10,623 nt of DNA, taken from positions 1-10,623 of the forward strand of contig JALNVY010000072.1 of NCBI GenBank assembly GCA_023231165.1, read 5' to 3'. Position 1 is the stretch's first letter, and the number at the start of each line of letters is the position of its first letter. A program made the position numbers and the translations under genes. Positions 1 to 7,215 of the stretch are shown here, piece by piece. Source of the stretch: Syntrophales bacterium (GTDB taxonomy: Bacteria; Desulfobacterota; Syntrophia; Syntrophales; UBA8958). The notes below the pieces were generated by a model. It was given only the letters and a program-made list of their open reading frames with translations. It had not been told where the DNA came from and did not search any database.

Positions 1-35
1 CATCAATTCGACGACGTGAAATATCGATATTTGCC

Positions 36-64
36 TTGACATGAAAGGTTTTTCCTGTTAGATG
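36..64 (+). promoter_or_regulatory. Candidate sigma-70 promoter for tRNA-Val
   Basis: A perfect -35 hexamer, TTGACA, lies at 36-41. About 17 bases later there is a weak -10 candidate (TAGATG at 59-64, or TTAGAT one base earlier; each matches 3 of 6 consensus positions). Initiation near 70 would give a leader of about 22 bases before the tRNA. The promoter may also supply thrS, since little room for another promoter remains before that gene. A 14-bp perfect palindrome (19-32) sits just upstream of the -35. Confidence 0.5.
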
Positions 65-92
65 GATGTCCCGTTCGCAAAGAGAAACATTT

Positions 93-167
93 AGGCACGT
101 AGCTCAGGGGGAGAGCGCCATCCTGACGCGGTGGATGTCCAGGGTTCAAATCCCTGCGTGCCTACCA
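93..167 (+). tRNA. tRNA-Val, anticodon GAC
   Basis: The full cloverleaf can be folded by eye. The acceptor stem AGGCACG (93-99) pairs with CGTGCCT (157-163). The D arm is GCTC/GAGC. The anticodon stem is CCATC/GGTGG around loop CTGACGC, with anticodon GAC at 125-127, which reads GUC and GUU codons (valine). The variable region is 5 bases. The T stem is CAGGG/CCCTG around loop TTCAAAT. The discriminator base is A164, and the CCA end (165-167) is encoded. All stems are intact, so the gene should be functional. It is followed 8 bases later by an intrinsic terminator and then by thrS. Confidence 0.96.
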
Positions 168-175
168 TGACATTC

Positions 176-221
176 AGAAAGGGCATCAGCGAAATTGAAC
201 GTGATGCCCTTTCTTTAATTA
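176..221 (+). terminator. Intrinsic terminator after tRNA-Val, upstream of thrS
   Basis: A perfect 13-bp stem pairs 176-188 with 202-214 around a 13-base loop, followed by a T-rich tail (TTAATTAT). It would end the tRNA transcript. It stops only about 20 bases before the thrS start, so thrS mRNA must either read through it or start in the small remaining gap. It could therefore also act as an attenuating element in the thrS leader, though no competing antiterminator structure was identified. Confidence 0.85.
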
Positions 222-237
222 TCATAAAGGTATCATG

Positions 238-2154
238 ATGAGTGAGATAAACATCACGTGGCCGGATAGCAGCCGGGGAACTTTCCCCGGAGGAATAACG
301 ATCAAGGACGCGATCGGCTTCTGGAAGCCCGATGTTCTGAGTTCCACCGTGGCGGCAAAAGTAGATGGATTACCTGTAGATTTGGGGTTTCGTCTCGATA
401 AGGATGCCGTTGTCGAACCGATCGATGTTGCGACGAAAGAAGGTCTGGGAATCCTTCGTCACAGCACCTCCCATGTCATGGCGCAGGCTGTTCAGGATAC
501 CTTCCCCGGGGCAAAGGTTACTATCGGTCCTTCCATAGAAGAAGGATTTTACTATGATTTCGACTGTGAAACCACCTTCACCCTTGAAGATCTTAAGAAA
601 ATCGAAAAGCGGATGCAGCAAATTACTGCAACAGATTCTACCTTTTCCCGTAGAGAGATTTCCCGGGAGGAGGCCGTTGTCCTATTCAAAGGAAAGGGAG
701 AATCCTATAAGGTCGAACTGATCAATGATCTTCCGCCGGACGTCGAGACAGTCAGTCTATACTCCCAGGGGGGGTACGTCGATCTTTGCCGGGGACCTCA
801 CCTTCCTTCAACGCAGATGATCAAGGCGTTCAGCCTCCTAAAAGTTGCAGGCGCCTATTGGCGGGGAGATGAGCACAATAAGATGCTTCAGCGGATATAC
901 GGGACCTGCTTTGCCACGCAGGAGGCCTTGGATGATTATCTCCGGATGATTGAGGAGGCGAAAAAACGTGATCACCGCCGTCTCGGTCGGGAACTGGATC
1001 TCTTCCAGCTAAACGACGAAGCCGGACCGGGACTGATCATTTTTCATCCCAAGGGAATGATGCTGAGATACATCATCGAAGAATGGGAACGGAAGGAGCA
1101 TTTAAAGCGCGGGTATGACATGGTAATGGGTCCCCAGATTCTCAAGGATGACCTATGGAAAAGGTCGGGTCACTTTGATCATTACCGTGAGAACATGTAC
1201 TTCACGGAGGTGGATGGACAGGGATATGGAATCAAACCCATGAACTGCCTTTCCCACATGCTCATTTACAAGTCCAAGATCCGCAGCTACCGTGATCTGC
1301 CCCTGCGTTACTTTGAACTTGGAACCGTTCACCGTCATGAGAAGACCGGCGTCCTTCATGGCCTGTTGCGAGCCCGTCAGTTCACACAGGATGACGCCCA
1401 TATCCTCTGTACTCCCGATCAGCTCAATTCCGAGATCAGGGCGATTGCCGATTTCGTAGCTTACGCTATGAAAATATTCGGTTTTGAGTATGAAGTAGAA
1501 TTAAGCACCCGTCCGGGAAATTCCATCGGCTCTGATGCCGACTGGGATCTGGCGACCTCCGCTTTGGAAGGGGCCCTTAAAGACAGCCGGATGGTATATG
1601 AAATCAACGAAGGCGACGGGGCATTCTACGGACCGAAGATTGATTTCAAGCTCAAAGACGCCCTGAAGCGGAAGTGGCAGTGTGCTACCATTCAGTGCGA
1701 CTTTACCCTGCCGGAGCGTTTTGATCTATCGTACATCGGTTCGGACGGTGAAAAGCACCGTCCCGTAATGCTTCACCGCGTCATTCTTGGGGCCATTGAG
1801 CGCTTTATGGGCGTCCTCATCGAACACCATGCGGGTGCATTTCCAGTTTGGCTCTCCCCGGTACAGGCCTCGATTCTAACGGTAACAGAGAAACATATCC
1901 CACATGGAGAAAAAGTTTATCAACAACTTCTGGATGCCGGCGTTCGGGTAGAAAAAAGTTTTTCCAACGAAAAACTGGGCTATAAAATCCGGGAGGCCCA
2001 GATGCAGAAAACACCCTATATGCTGGTCATCGGTGATCGTGAAATAACCGAAGATGCTGTTTCTCCCAGGCAGCGTGACGGAAATAATCTTGGTTCCATG
2101 TCCGTCACGGCTTTTATCAATATCATCCAGGAGCGGAACCGCAATTACCAATAA
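238..2154 (+). CDS. thrS: Threonyl-tRNA synthetase
   Basis: This is a class II aminoacyl-tRNA synthetase that charges tRNA-Thr in the cytoplasm and hydrolyses mischarged Ser-tRNA-Thr. It has 638 residues, the normal length. In order: a TGS domain (about 1-63), an editing domain with HSTSH (H75, H79) and CRGPH (C184, H188), a catalytic core (about 243-535) and a C-terminal anticodon-binding domain. The zinc ligands by position are C337, H388 (in QDDAH) and H513 (in MLHR), matching E. coli C334/H385/H511. The segment after C337 reads NCLSH where the E. coli enzyme has NCPGH. Two ATGs are adjacent (235 and 238). The second is chosen because AAAGG at 226-230 is 7 bases from it and only 4 from the first. 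It heads the translation operon and is followed by a 109-base gap to infC. Confidence 0.97.
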   Translation: MSEINITWPDSSRGTFPGGITIKDAIGFWKPDVLSSTVAAKVDGLPVDLGFRLDKDAVVEPIDVATKEGLGILRHSTSHVMAQAVQDTFPGAKVTIGPSIEEGFYYDFDCETTFTLEDLKKIEKRMQQITATDSTFSRREISREEAVVLFKGKGESYKVELINDLPPDVETVSLYSQGGYVDLCRGPHLPSTQMIKAFSLLKVAGAYWRGDEHNKMLQRIYGTCFATQEALDDYLRMIEEAKKRDHRRLGRELDLFQLNDEAGPGLIIFHPKGMMLRYIIEEWERKEHLKRGYDMVMGPQILKDDLWKRSGHFDHYRENMYFTEVDGQGYGIKPMNCLSHMLIYKSKIRSYRDLPLRYFELGTVHRHEKTGVLHGLLRARQFTQDDAHILCTPDQLNSEIRAIADFVAYAMKIFGFEYEVELSTRPGNSIGSDADWDLATSALEGALKDSRMVYEINEGDGAFYGPKIDFKLKDALKRKWQCATIQCDFTLPERFDLSYIGSDGEKHRPVMLHRVILGAIERFMGVLIEHHAGAFPVWLSPVQASILTVTEKHIPHGEKVYQQLLDAGVRVEKSFSNEKLGYKIREAQMQKTPYMLVIGDREITEDAVSPRQRDGNNLGSMSVTAFINIIQERNRNYQ

Positions 2155-2263
2155 CTTATTCTCCATATCCTCATTTCAGGGAGGACGTAGGATTATTGAA
2201 AATCTACCCAGGAAAGCAAGGTGGGGCCATCTTTTTTAATAAGCAAATAGCTGGAGGTGACGT
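2155..2263 (+). promoter_or_regulatory. thrS-infC intergenic leader with possible RNA structure
   Basis: This 109-base gap precedes the IF3 gene. Visible elements are a small hairpin TCCTC/GAGGA (2168-2172 with 2181-2185), a second weak one GTAG/CTAC (2187-2190 with 2204-2207), a long-range CTTATT/AATAAG pairing (2155-2160 with 2238-2243) that would enclose both, and a T6 run at 2232-2237. In other bacteria infC-rpmI-rplT operons are autoregulated by L20 through leader structures. This leader could do so too, but that is inference and no known L20-leader consensus was recognised. No convincing promoter was seen here. Confidence 0.3.
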
Positions 2264-2266
2264 ATC
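2253..2266 (+). promoter_or_regulatory. infC ribosome binding site and AUC start codon
   Basis: The Shine-Dalgarno sequence GGAGG (2253-2257) is followed 6 bases later by ATC at 2264-2266. In the same frame a TGA stop occupies 2258-2260, so coding cannot begin further upstream. The codons after the ATC read A-K-E-L-S-I-N-E-E-I, the conserved IF3 N-terminus. Spacing, the upstream stop and homology all place initiation at this non-canonical codon. Confidence 0.88.
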
Positions 2267-2770
2267 GCTAAGGAGTTAAGTATCAATGAAGAAATTAAGG
2301 CTGCTGAAGTTAGGCTGATTGAAGAGGGACGGCAGTTGGGGATTATGCCTCTCAAAGAGGCGCTTGACCTTGCCGCTAAAGCTGGTCTTGATCTTGTGGA
2401 AATCTCGCCTACTGCCAGCCCTCCTGTCTGCCGGATCATGGATTATGGAAAGTTTAGATATCAGCAGAGTAAAAAAATTCAGGATGCAAGAAAAAGTCAG
2501 ACAACGATACAGATCAAAGAAATACGATTGCGGCCGAAGACTGAGGAACATGATCTGGAAGTAAAAGTCCGTCATATAAAAAAGTTCTTACAACAAAACG
2601 ACAAGGTTAAGATAACCATGATGTTTCGAGGACGAGAAATTTCCTATGCCGATCTTGGGAAGAAGGTTATGGAAAAGCTTCGGGATGCCCTTATGGATGT
2701 GGGGGTTATCGAAACGCACCCCCGACTTGAGGGCAGAAGTATGATTATGGTTATTGTGCCTAAAAAATAA
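2264..2770 (+). CDS. infC: Translation initiation factor IF-3, AUC start
   Basis: IF3 binds the 30S subunit, prevents premature 50S joining and checks the start codon and initiator tRNA. The predicted protein is 168 residues, normal for the family. The N-terminal domain carries the recognisable segments QLGIMPLKEAL and PPVCRIMDYGK. A lysine-rich linker follows, then the C-terminal 30S-binding domain (EIRLRPKTEEHDL through the basic C-terminus VPKK). The first ATG/GTG/TTG-type codon in frame is a TTG at 2336, which would remove 24 conserved residues. The AUC at 2264, with a perfect ribosome binding site, is the supported start. Because IF3 rejects non-canonical start codons, such starts support autorepression in E. 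coli (which uses AUU), and the same is likely here. rpmI begins 30 bases downstream. Confidence 0.95.
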   Translation: MAKELSINEEIKAAEVRLIEEGRQLGIMPLKEALDLAAKAGLDLVEISPTASPPVCRIMDYGKFRYQQSKKIQDARKSQTTIQIKEIRLRPKTEEHDLEVKVRHIKKFLQQNDKVKITMMFRGREISYADLGKKVMEKLRDALMDVGVIETHPRLEGRSMIMVIVPKK

Positions 2771-2800
2771 AATTTATTTATACCGAGGAGAAAATCGACC

Positions 2801-2998
2801 ATGCCAAAAATGAAAACACATCGGGGCGCCGCCAAGCGTTTTTCCCTGACTGGTACGGGAAGGGTAAAGCGGGCGAAGGCCTTTGCAAGCCATATTCTTA
2901 CGTCAAAATCATCCAAGCGGAAAAGGAATATGAGAAGGTCGGCGGTTGCAGACAAAACTAATGAAGCAGCCCTCAAGCGTTTGCTTCCCTATCTGTAA
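2801..2998 (+). CDS. rpmI: 50S ribosomal protein L35 (bL35)
   Basis: This is a small structural protein of the large ribosomal subunit. It has 65 residues, the usual length, and is rich in Lys/Arg. It begins MPKMKTHRGAAKRF and ends near LLPYL, both typical of bL35. GAGGAG at 2785-2790 gives a ribosome binding site 10 bases from the ATG. It lies in the canonical infC-rpmI-rplT order, with an 85-base gap before rplT that contains a hairpin. Confidence 0.97.
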   Translation: MPKMKTHRGAAKRFSLTGTGRVKRAKAFASHILTSKSSKRKRNMRRSAVADKTNEAALKRLLPYL

Positions 2999-3033
2999 AA
3001 AACCGGTAATACAATATAAAATTAAGATGGATA

Positions 3034-3055
3034 AGATACGGCATCGCCGTCATCT
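3034..3055 (+). other. Stem-loop between rpmI and rplT
   Basis: AAGAT-ACGGC and GCCGT-ATCT style arms form a stem of about 9 bp: 3038-3042 pairs with 3046-3050 around a 3-base ATC loop, extended by 3034-3037 with 3052-3055 and one bulged C (3051). There is no T-run after it, so it is not a terminator. It sits 13 bases before the rplT Shine-Dalgarno sequence (3068-3073) and could stabilise mRNA or modulate rplT translation. No function is established from sequence. Confidence 0.4.
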
Positions 3056-3083
3056 GCAAGACCTCTGAAGGAGACAGGAAACC

Positions 3084-3446
3084 ATGCCAAGGGTAAAAAG
3101 GGCCGTAACGGCCAAGAAAAAACGTAGAAAGATACTTAAATTAGCAAAAGGATTTTTTGGAGCTCGAAGCCGTCTGTTGAGGACGGCAACGGAGGCGGTA
3201 AACCGGTCGATGAAATATGCTTTTCGGGATCGCCGGGTTCGTAAACGTGACTTCCGGAGGCTTTGGATTGCCCGGATAAGCGCCGCCGCCCGAATGAATG
3301 AGATTAGCTACAGTCGTTTGATTGACGGCATGAAAAAGGCGGAGGTGATGATTGACCGCAAGATTCTGGCAGATCTGGCCGTTCATGATCCCAAGGCCTT
3401 TACGGAGATCGTAACCATGGCAAAAGGGAAACTGCCTTCATGCTGA
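3084..3446 (+). CDS. rplT: 50S ribosomal protein L20 (bL20)
   Basis: This 23S rRNA-binding protein is needed early in 50S assembly, and in several bacteria it is the autogenous repressor of the infC-rpmI-rplT operon. It has 120 residues, standard length. It starts MPRVKRAVTAKKKRRKIL, the highly basic N-terminal extension, followed by a conserved globular part containing RDFRRLWIARI and YSRLIDGM. AAGGAG at 3068-3073 is 10 bases from the ATG. Its stop codon (3444-3446) overlaps the pheS start (ATG at 3440), so pheS is probably translationally coupled to it. Confidence 0.97.
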   Translation: MPRVKRAVTAKKKRRKILKLAKGFFGARSRLLRTATEAVNRSMKYAFRDRRVRKRDFRRLWIARISAAARMNEISYSRLIDGMKKAEVMIDRKILADLAVHDPKAFTEIVTMAKGKLPSC

Positions 3447-4456
3447 ATACCCTCGACGAGCTTGAAAAAAAGGCGATGCTGGAGTTGCCGGGAGCGACTT
3501 CTGAGGATGCCTTGAACGAGCTGCGCACCATGTATCTGGGCCGTAAGGGTGTGTTGACGCAAATGCTCCGCCAAATCAGTACGGTAACAGCCGAAGAGAG
3601 ACCTCTCTTCGGGAAACGGAGCAATGAAATCAAAGAAAGCCTTTCTCATGCCATCTACGAAGCCTTGGAGAGGCTTAAGTCATCTCGTAAGGATGATGTC
3701 CTTCTCAAAGAAACTATAGATGTCACTCTGCCGGGACGGACCGTGGGACGTGGCCATCTGCATCCGGTTACCAGGGTCTCTCAGGAAATCTGTCGTATCT
3801 TTGCCCGGATGGGATTCAACGTAGTCGAAGGTCCGGAAGTCGAGACGGATTACTACAATTTTGAGGCGTTGAATATTCCCAAGGATCATCCGGCCCGGGA
3901 CATGCAGGATACATTTTATGTGGAAGAAAATATCGTCCTGAGGACCCATACTTCACCGGTCCAGATCCGGACCATGGAAAAGATGAAACCGCCGGTGCGG
4001 ATCCTTTCCCCCGGGCGGGTTTATCGTCCCGATTCCGATGTGTCTCATACCCCCATGTTTCATCAGATCGAGGGCCTCATGGTGGACAGGGGTGTAACTT
4101 TTGGAGATCTAAAGGGAACCTTGACCTACTTTCTAAAGCAGATCTTCGGAGCGGACATCTTCCTTAGATTTCGTCCCAGTTTTTTCCCCTTTACCGAGCC
4201 CAGCGCGGAAGTTGATATCCAGTGCGTAATGTGCGGAGGCAAGGGATGCCGGGTATGCGGGCAAAGCGGCTGGCTGGAAATACTGGGCTCCGGGATGGTG
4301 GATCCGGCGGTATTTGAAAATGTGGGATACGATCCGGAGGAAGTAACGGGATTTGCCTTCGGTCTGGGCGTGGAAAGAATTGCCATGCTCAAATACGGTA
4401 TATCGGACATTCGCCTCTTCTTTGAGAACGATTGGCGCTTTTTGGAGCAGTTTTAG
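3440..4456 (+). CDS. pheS: Phenylalanyl-tRNA synthetase alpha subunit
   Basis: This is the catalytic subunit of the cytoplasmic alpha2-beta2 PheRS, which charges tRNA-Phe. It has 338 residues, close to the usual 330-350. The N-terminal coiled-coil tRNA-binding arm covers about residues 1-85. Class II core motifs follow: GPEVETDYYNFEALN (131-145), HTSPVQIR (170-177), the motif 2 region (RVYRPD through FHQIEGLMVD, 193-216), and motif 3 GFAFGLGVERIAMLKYG (304-320). A four-cysteine segment (C262, C265, C270, C273) is inserted before WLEILGSGMV; cysteines at this place occur in many bacterial PheS proteins. The start overlaps the end of rplT by 7 bases, and pheT follows after a 3-base gap. Confidence 0.97.
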   Translation: MLNTLDELEKKAMLELPGATSEDALNELRTMYLGRKGVLTQMLRQISTVTAEERPLFGKRSNEIKESLSHAIYEALERLKSSRKDDVLLKETIDVTLPGRTVGRGHLHPVTRVSQEICRIFARMGFNVVEGPEVETDYYNFEALNIPKDHPARDMQDTFYVEENIVLRTHTSPVQIRTMEKMKPPVRILSPGRVYRPDSDVSHTPMFHQIEGLMVDRGVTFGDLKGTLTYFLKQIFGADIFLRFRPSFFPFTEPSAEVDIQCVMCGGKGCRVCGQSGWLEILGSGMVDPAVFENVGYDPEEVTGFAFGLGVERIAMLKYGISDIRLFFENDWRFLEQF

Positions 4457-4459
4457 AAT

Positions 4460-6874
4460 ATGAAGGTAAGTCTCAAATGGTTGCGGGACTACGTTGATAT
4501 TGATCTGGAACCGTCAGCTTTGGCCGATTGTCTGACGATGGCCGGTCTGGAAGTGGATGCCGTCGAAGTGGCGGGTCCGGCTTTCGATCAGGTTGTGGTA
4601 GCCAGAATCATCTCGGTGCGTCCCCATCCCCAGTCAGAGAAACTGTTTCTTTGCGAGGTCACCACGGGGACGGAGAGCCTGCCTATTGTCTGCGGCGCCC
4701 CCAATACGCGGTCCGGGGATACCGTCGCCCTTGCTAGGGTCGGGGCAACGATTCCCGGTGGATTTGTCATCAAGAGTTCCCGTATCCGTGGCGAGGTTTC
4801 GGAAGGGATGCTTTGTTCGGAAGAGGAACTTGGCATCGGCGAAGACAACACCGGGATCATGATCCTGCCGCCGGATCTTACTATCGGCATGGATCTGAAA
4901 GACGCTTTGGGGCTGAGAGATACCGTCCTGGACATCGGTATTACTCCCAATCGTGCCGATTGCCTGTCGATCGTCGGAATTGCCCGGGAGGTGGCGGCAA
5001 TCACCGGGAAAACCCTCCGCTATCCCGAAATTGATGTCACCGAAAACAACGAAGAAATCGCCGGTATAACCTCGGTCTCAATCATGGATCCGGACCTTTG
5101 TCCCCGCTATACGGCCCGGATTATCAAGAATATTACTGTTAAGCCATCCCCATCTTGGATGCGGGAGCGTCTGGAGGCCGTCGGGTTACGGGCGATCAAT
5201 AATATCGTCGATATAACGAATTTTGTGATGATGGAATTGGGTCAGCCCCTTCATGCCTTTGATTACTGCTTCCTTGAGGAGGGCCGTATTGTAGTACGGC
5301 GCTCCCGGGAGGGTGAGCATTTTGTTTCTCTTGACGAAAAAGACCGGGTACTGAGGTCGGATACCCTGATGATCTGCGACGGCGTCAAGCCGGTCGCTAT
5401 TGCCGGAATCATGGGTGGTTTGAACTCGGAAGTGAAAGACGATACGAGTACGATTCTTCTGGAGAGCGCCTATTTCCACCCCCCATCCATCCGCCGTTCT
5501 TCCCGTTGGCTCGGTATGGGAACCGACGCCGCCTTCCGGTTTGAGCGGGGCATTGATCCTGAGGGAGTGGTGCGGGCCTTGAACAGGGCGGCCCAACTCA
5601 TGGCGGCCTTGGGGGATGGAGCAGTGTGCAGGGGTTTTATAGATCAGTATCCCCGGCAGATAAAGACAGCCAAAGACATCCCGTTGCGGCCAAAAAGAGT
5701 TAATGAGTTTTTAGGGATCGATATCCAGGCAGCAGAGATGGTCAGGATTCTGGAAAAACTGGAAATGACCGTCTCACAGTCAGATGACGCCCATTACCTG
5801 GTAACGCCGCCGACCTTCCGTGTGGATATTACTAGGGAGATCGACCTGATTGAGGAGATTGCCCGTGTTTATGGTTTTAACAATATCCCCGTGACTATGC
5901 CCGGCGCCGCCGGTATGCCGGCGGGAGAAAATCCCGAGCAGATCCTGGATAGCGCTTTGCGCTTTGCCCTGACCGGAATGGGCTATACGGAGGTGATTAC
6001 TTACAGTTTCATAAACCCCTTGTCGGCTGACCAGCTCGGGTTAAAAGATGACGACCCCTTGAGGGACTTCGTGATAATAAGTAATCCCTTGACGGAGGAG
6101 CAGTCCGTTTTGCGGACAAACCTTGTCTATAACCTCCTGGATGTAACGAACCGGAATGCCCGGGTCGGTTGCGCCGATCTCAAGATATTTGAAATCGGTC
6201 GCATCTTCTTTCGGCGGCAGGAAGGGGAATTGCCCGAGGAGAGGGCTTGCGTGGGAGGGCTCATAACCGGTAACCGTTATGACGGCTCATGGCATAACAA
6301 GGGGGTTAGTGCAGATTTTTATGATCTCAAAGGTTGCCTGGATGCCCTTTTTGCGGATCAGAAAATACAGCCGGTTCGATTTGTAGCAGATTCATCCCGG
6401 CCGTTTCTCCATCCCGGCCGTTCATCCCGGATTCTTGTCGGCCAGGAAACGGTGGGTTTTGTCGGCGAAATTCATCCTGATGTTCTTGAGCGAATGGATC
6501 TGAAAAACCGTGCCATTGTGTTTCAACTGGATTTGGAAACCCTGCGGTTGTACACGAAGGGGAAAATTGACTTCAGGGAAGTATCTAAGTTTCCAGCCAG
6601 TTCCAGAGATATGGCGTTTCTTGTTCCTGTTGCTATGGAAGGAGAAACCCTCTGCCGAACCGGATATGAGCAGCATGAAGTATTACTTGAAAATGTTGCA
6701 ATATTTGATGTATACACGAGTGAAAATCTGCCTGAGGGGATGAAGAGTTTAGGATTGCGCTTTGAGTATCGATCCACCAAAAGAACCCTGACGGAAGAGG
6801 AGATCAACGTGGCCCATAACCGGATCGTTAAAACCATGGTTGAGGCGACAGGAGCAAAGATCCGGGGAGAATAA
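4460..6874 (+). CDS. pheT: Phenylalanyl-tRNA synthetase beta subunit
   Basis: This is the beta subunit of PheRS, which carries editing and tRNA recognition. It has 804 residues (E. coli has 795). An EMAPII-like OB fold is seen at about 41-150 (HPQSEKLFLCEV, VCGAPN). The B3/B4 editing module includes TRFVMMELGQPLHAFD-like residues at about 252-268 and IAGIMGG (314-320). The B5 domain is at about 405-475, ending in DLIEEIARVYGF. A catalytic-like core with a SFINP segment follows, and a C-terminal ferredoxin-fold anticodon-binding domain (about 705-804) begins near FREVSKFPASSRDMAF. It starts 3 bases after pheS stops. A GGAG at 4443-4446 inside pheS is a distant (13-base) ribosome binding site, so coupling to pheS is likely. 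ihfA follows after 28 bases. Confidence 0.97.
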   Translation: MKVSLKWLRDYVDIDLEPSALADCLTMAGLEVDAVEVAGPAFDQVVVARIISVRPHPQSEKLFLCEVTTGTESLPIVCGAPNTRSGDTVALARVGATIPGGFVIKSSRIRGEVSEGMLCSEEELGIGEDNTGIMILPPDLTIGMDLKDALGLRDTVLDIGITPNRADCLSIVGIAREVAAITGKTLRYPEIDVTENNEEIAGITSVSIMDPDLCPRYTARIIKNITVKPSPSWMRERLEAVGLRAINNIVDITNFVMMELGQPLHAFDYCFLEEGRIVVRRSREGEHFVSLDEKDRVLRSDTLMICDGVKPVAIAGIMGGLNSEVKDDTSTILLESAYFHPPSIRRSSRWLGMGTDAAFRFERGIDPEGVVRALNRAAQLMAALGDGAVCRGFIDQYPRQIKTAKDIPLRPKRVNEFLGIDIQAAEMVRILEKLEMTVSQSDDAHYLVTPPTFRVDITREIDLIEEIARVYGFNNIPVTMPGAAGMPAGENPEQILDSALRFALTGMGYTEVITYSFINPLSADQLGLKDDDPLRDFVIISNPLTEEQSVLRTNLVYNLLDVTNRNARVGCADLKIFEIGRIFFRRQEGELPEERACVGGLITGNRYDGSWHNKGVSADFYDLKGCLDALFADQKIQPVRFVADSSRPFLHPGRSSRILVGQETVGFVGEIHPDVLERMDLKNRAIVFQLDLETLRLYTKGKIDFREVSKFPASSRDMAFLVPVAMEGETLCRTGYEQHEVLLENVAIFDVYTSENLPEGMKSLGLRFEYRSTKRTLTEEEINVAHNRIVKTMVEATGAKIRGE

Positions 6875-6902
6875 ACAATAGCGGAAGACAGGAGGTAGAA
6901 CT

Positions 6903-7178
6903 ATGACGAAAATAGATATTATTCAGGACGTGTACGAGAAGCTTGGTTTTTCAAAGAAGGATTCGGCAAGGATTGTGGAATCGGTTTTCGATATTATGAA
7001 GGACTGCCTAGGCCGGGGCGAAAAAATAAAAATATCCGGATTTGGGAATTTTGTGGTGAAGGAAAAGAAGTCCCGGCGCGGCCGGAACCCTCAGACGGGT
7101 AAAGAAATCGAGATTTCTGCTCGCCGCGTTCTCACTTTCAAATCAAGTCAGGTTCTGCGTAAGGCACTGAACGTTTAG
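6903..7178 (+). CDS. ihfA: Integration host factor alpha subunit (HU/IHF family)
   Basis: This nucleoid protein bends DNA and acts as a heterodimer with IHF beta (not in this window). It has 91 residues. The helical dimerisation part covers about 1-45 (IIQDVYEKLGFSKKDS), followed by GFGNFVVKEK and the beta-arm tip RRGRNPQTGKEI (59-70), with the DNA-intercalating proline at P63. Assignment to the alpha subunit rather than HU rests partly on its place directly after pheT, the arrangement known from proteobacteria. A strong ribosome binding site, GGAGGT (6891-6896), is 6 bases from the ATG. It is followed by a small MerR regulator, probably on the same transcript. Confidence 0.92.
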   Translation: MTKIDIIQDVYEKLGFSKKDSARIVESVFDIMKDCLGRGEKIKISGFGNFVVKEKKSRRGRNPQTGKEIEISARRVLTFKSSQVLRKALNV

Positions 7179-7215
7179 TTCCGTATCGCAAACCCGGTAA
7201 TGTGGGGCGCCTGGT

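Noticed and set aside
195..225. Promoter-like TTGAAC and TATCAT upstream of thrS
   Set aside because: The spacer is 19 bases, the -35 lies inside the terminator hairpin, and transcription would begin at or after the ribosome binding site.
2207..2237. Transcription attenuator ending at the T6 run before infC
   Set aside because: No stem longer than 4 bp (CCCA with TGGG) could be formed directly before the T-run.
2054..2239. 61-residue open frame crossing the end of thrS
   Set aside because: It is a shifted-frame shadow of thrS running into the leader, with no recognisable features.
2336..2770. IF3 starting at TTG 2336
   Set aside because: It would drop 24 residues that match the conserved IF3 N-terminus. 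There is no Shine-Dalgarno sequence near the TTG, while AUC at 2264 has an ideal one.
5186..5596. 136-residue minus-strand open frame inside pheT
   Set aside because: It is fully antisense to a well-conserved part of the PheRS beta subunit. No family features or ribosome binding site were seen.
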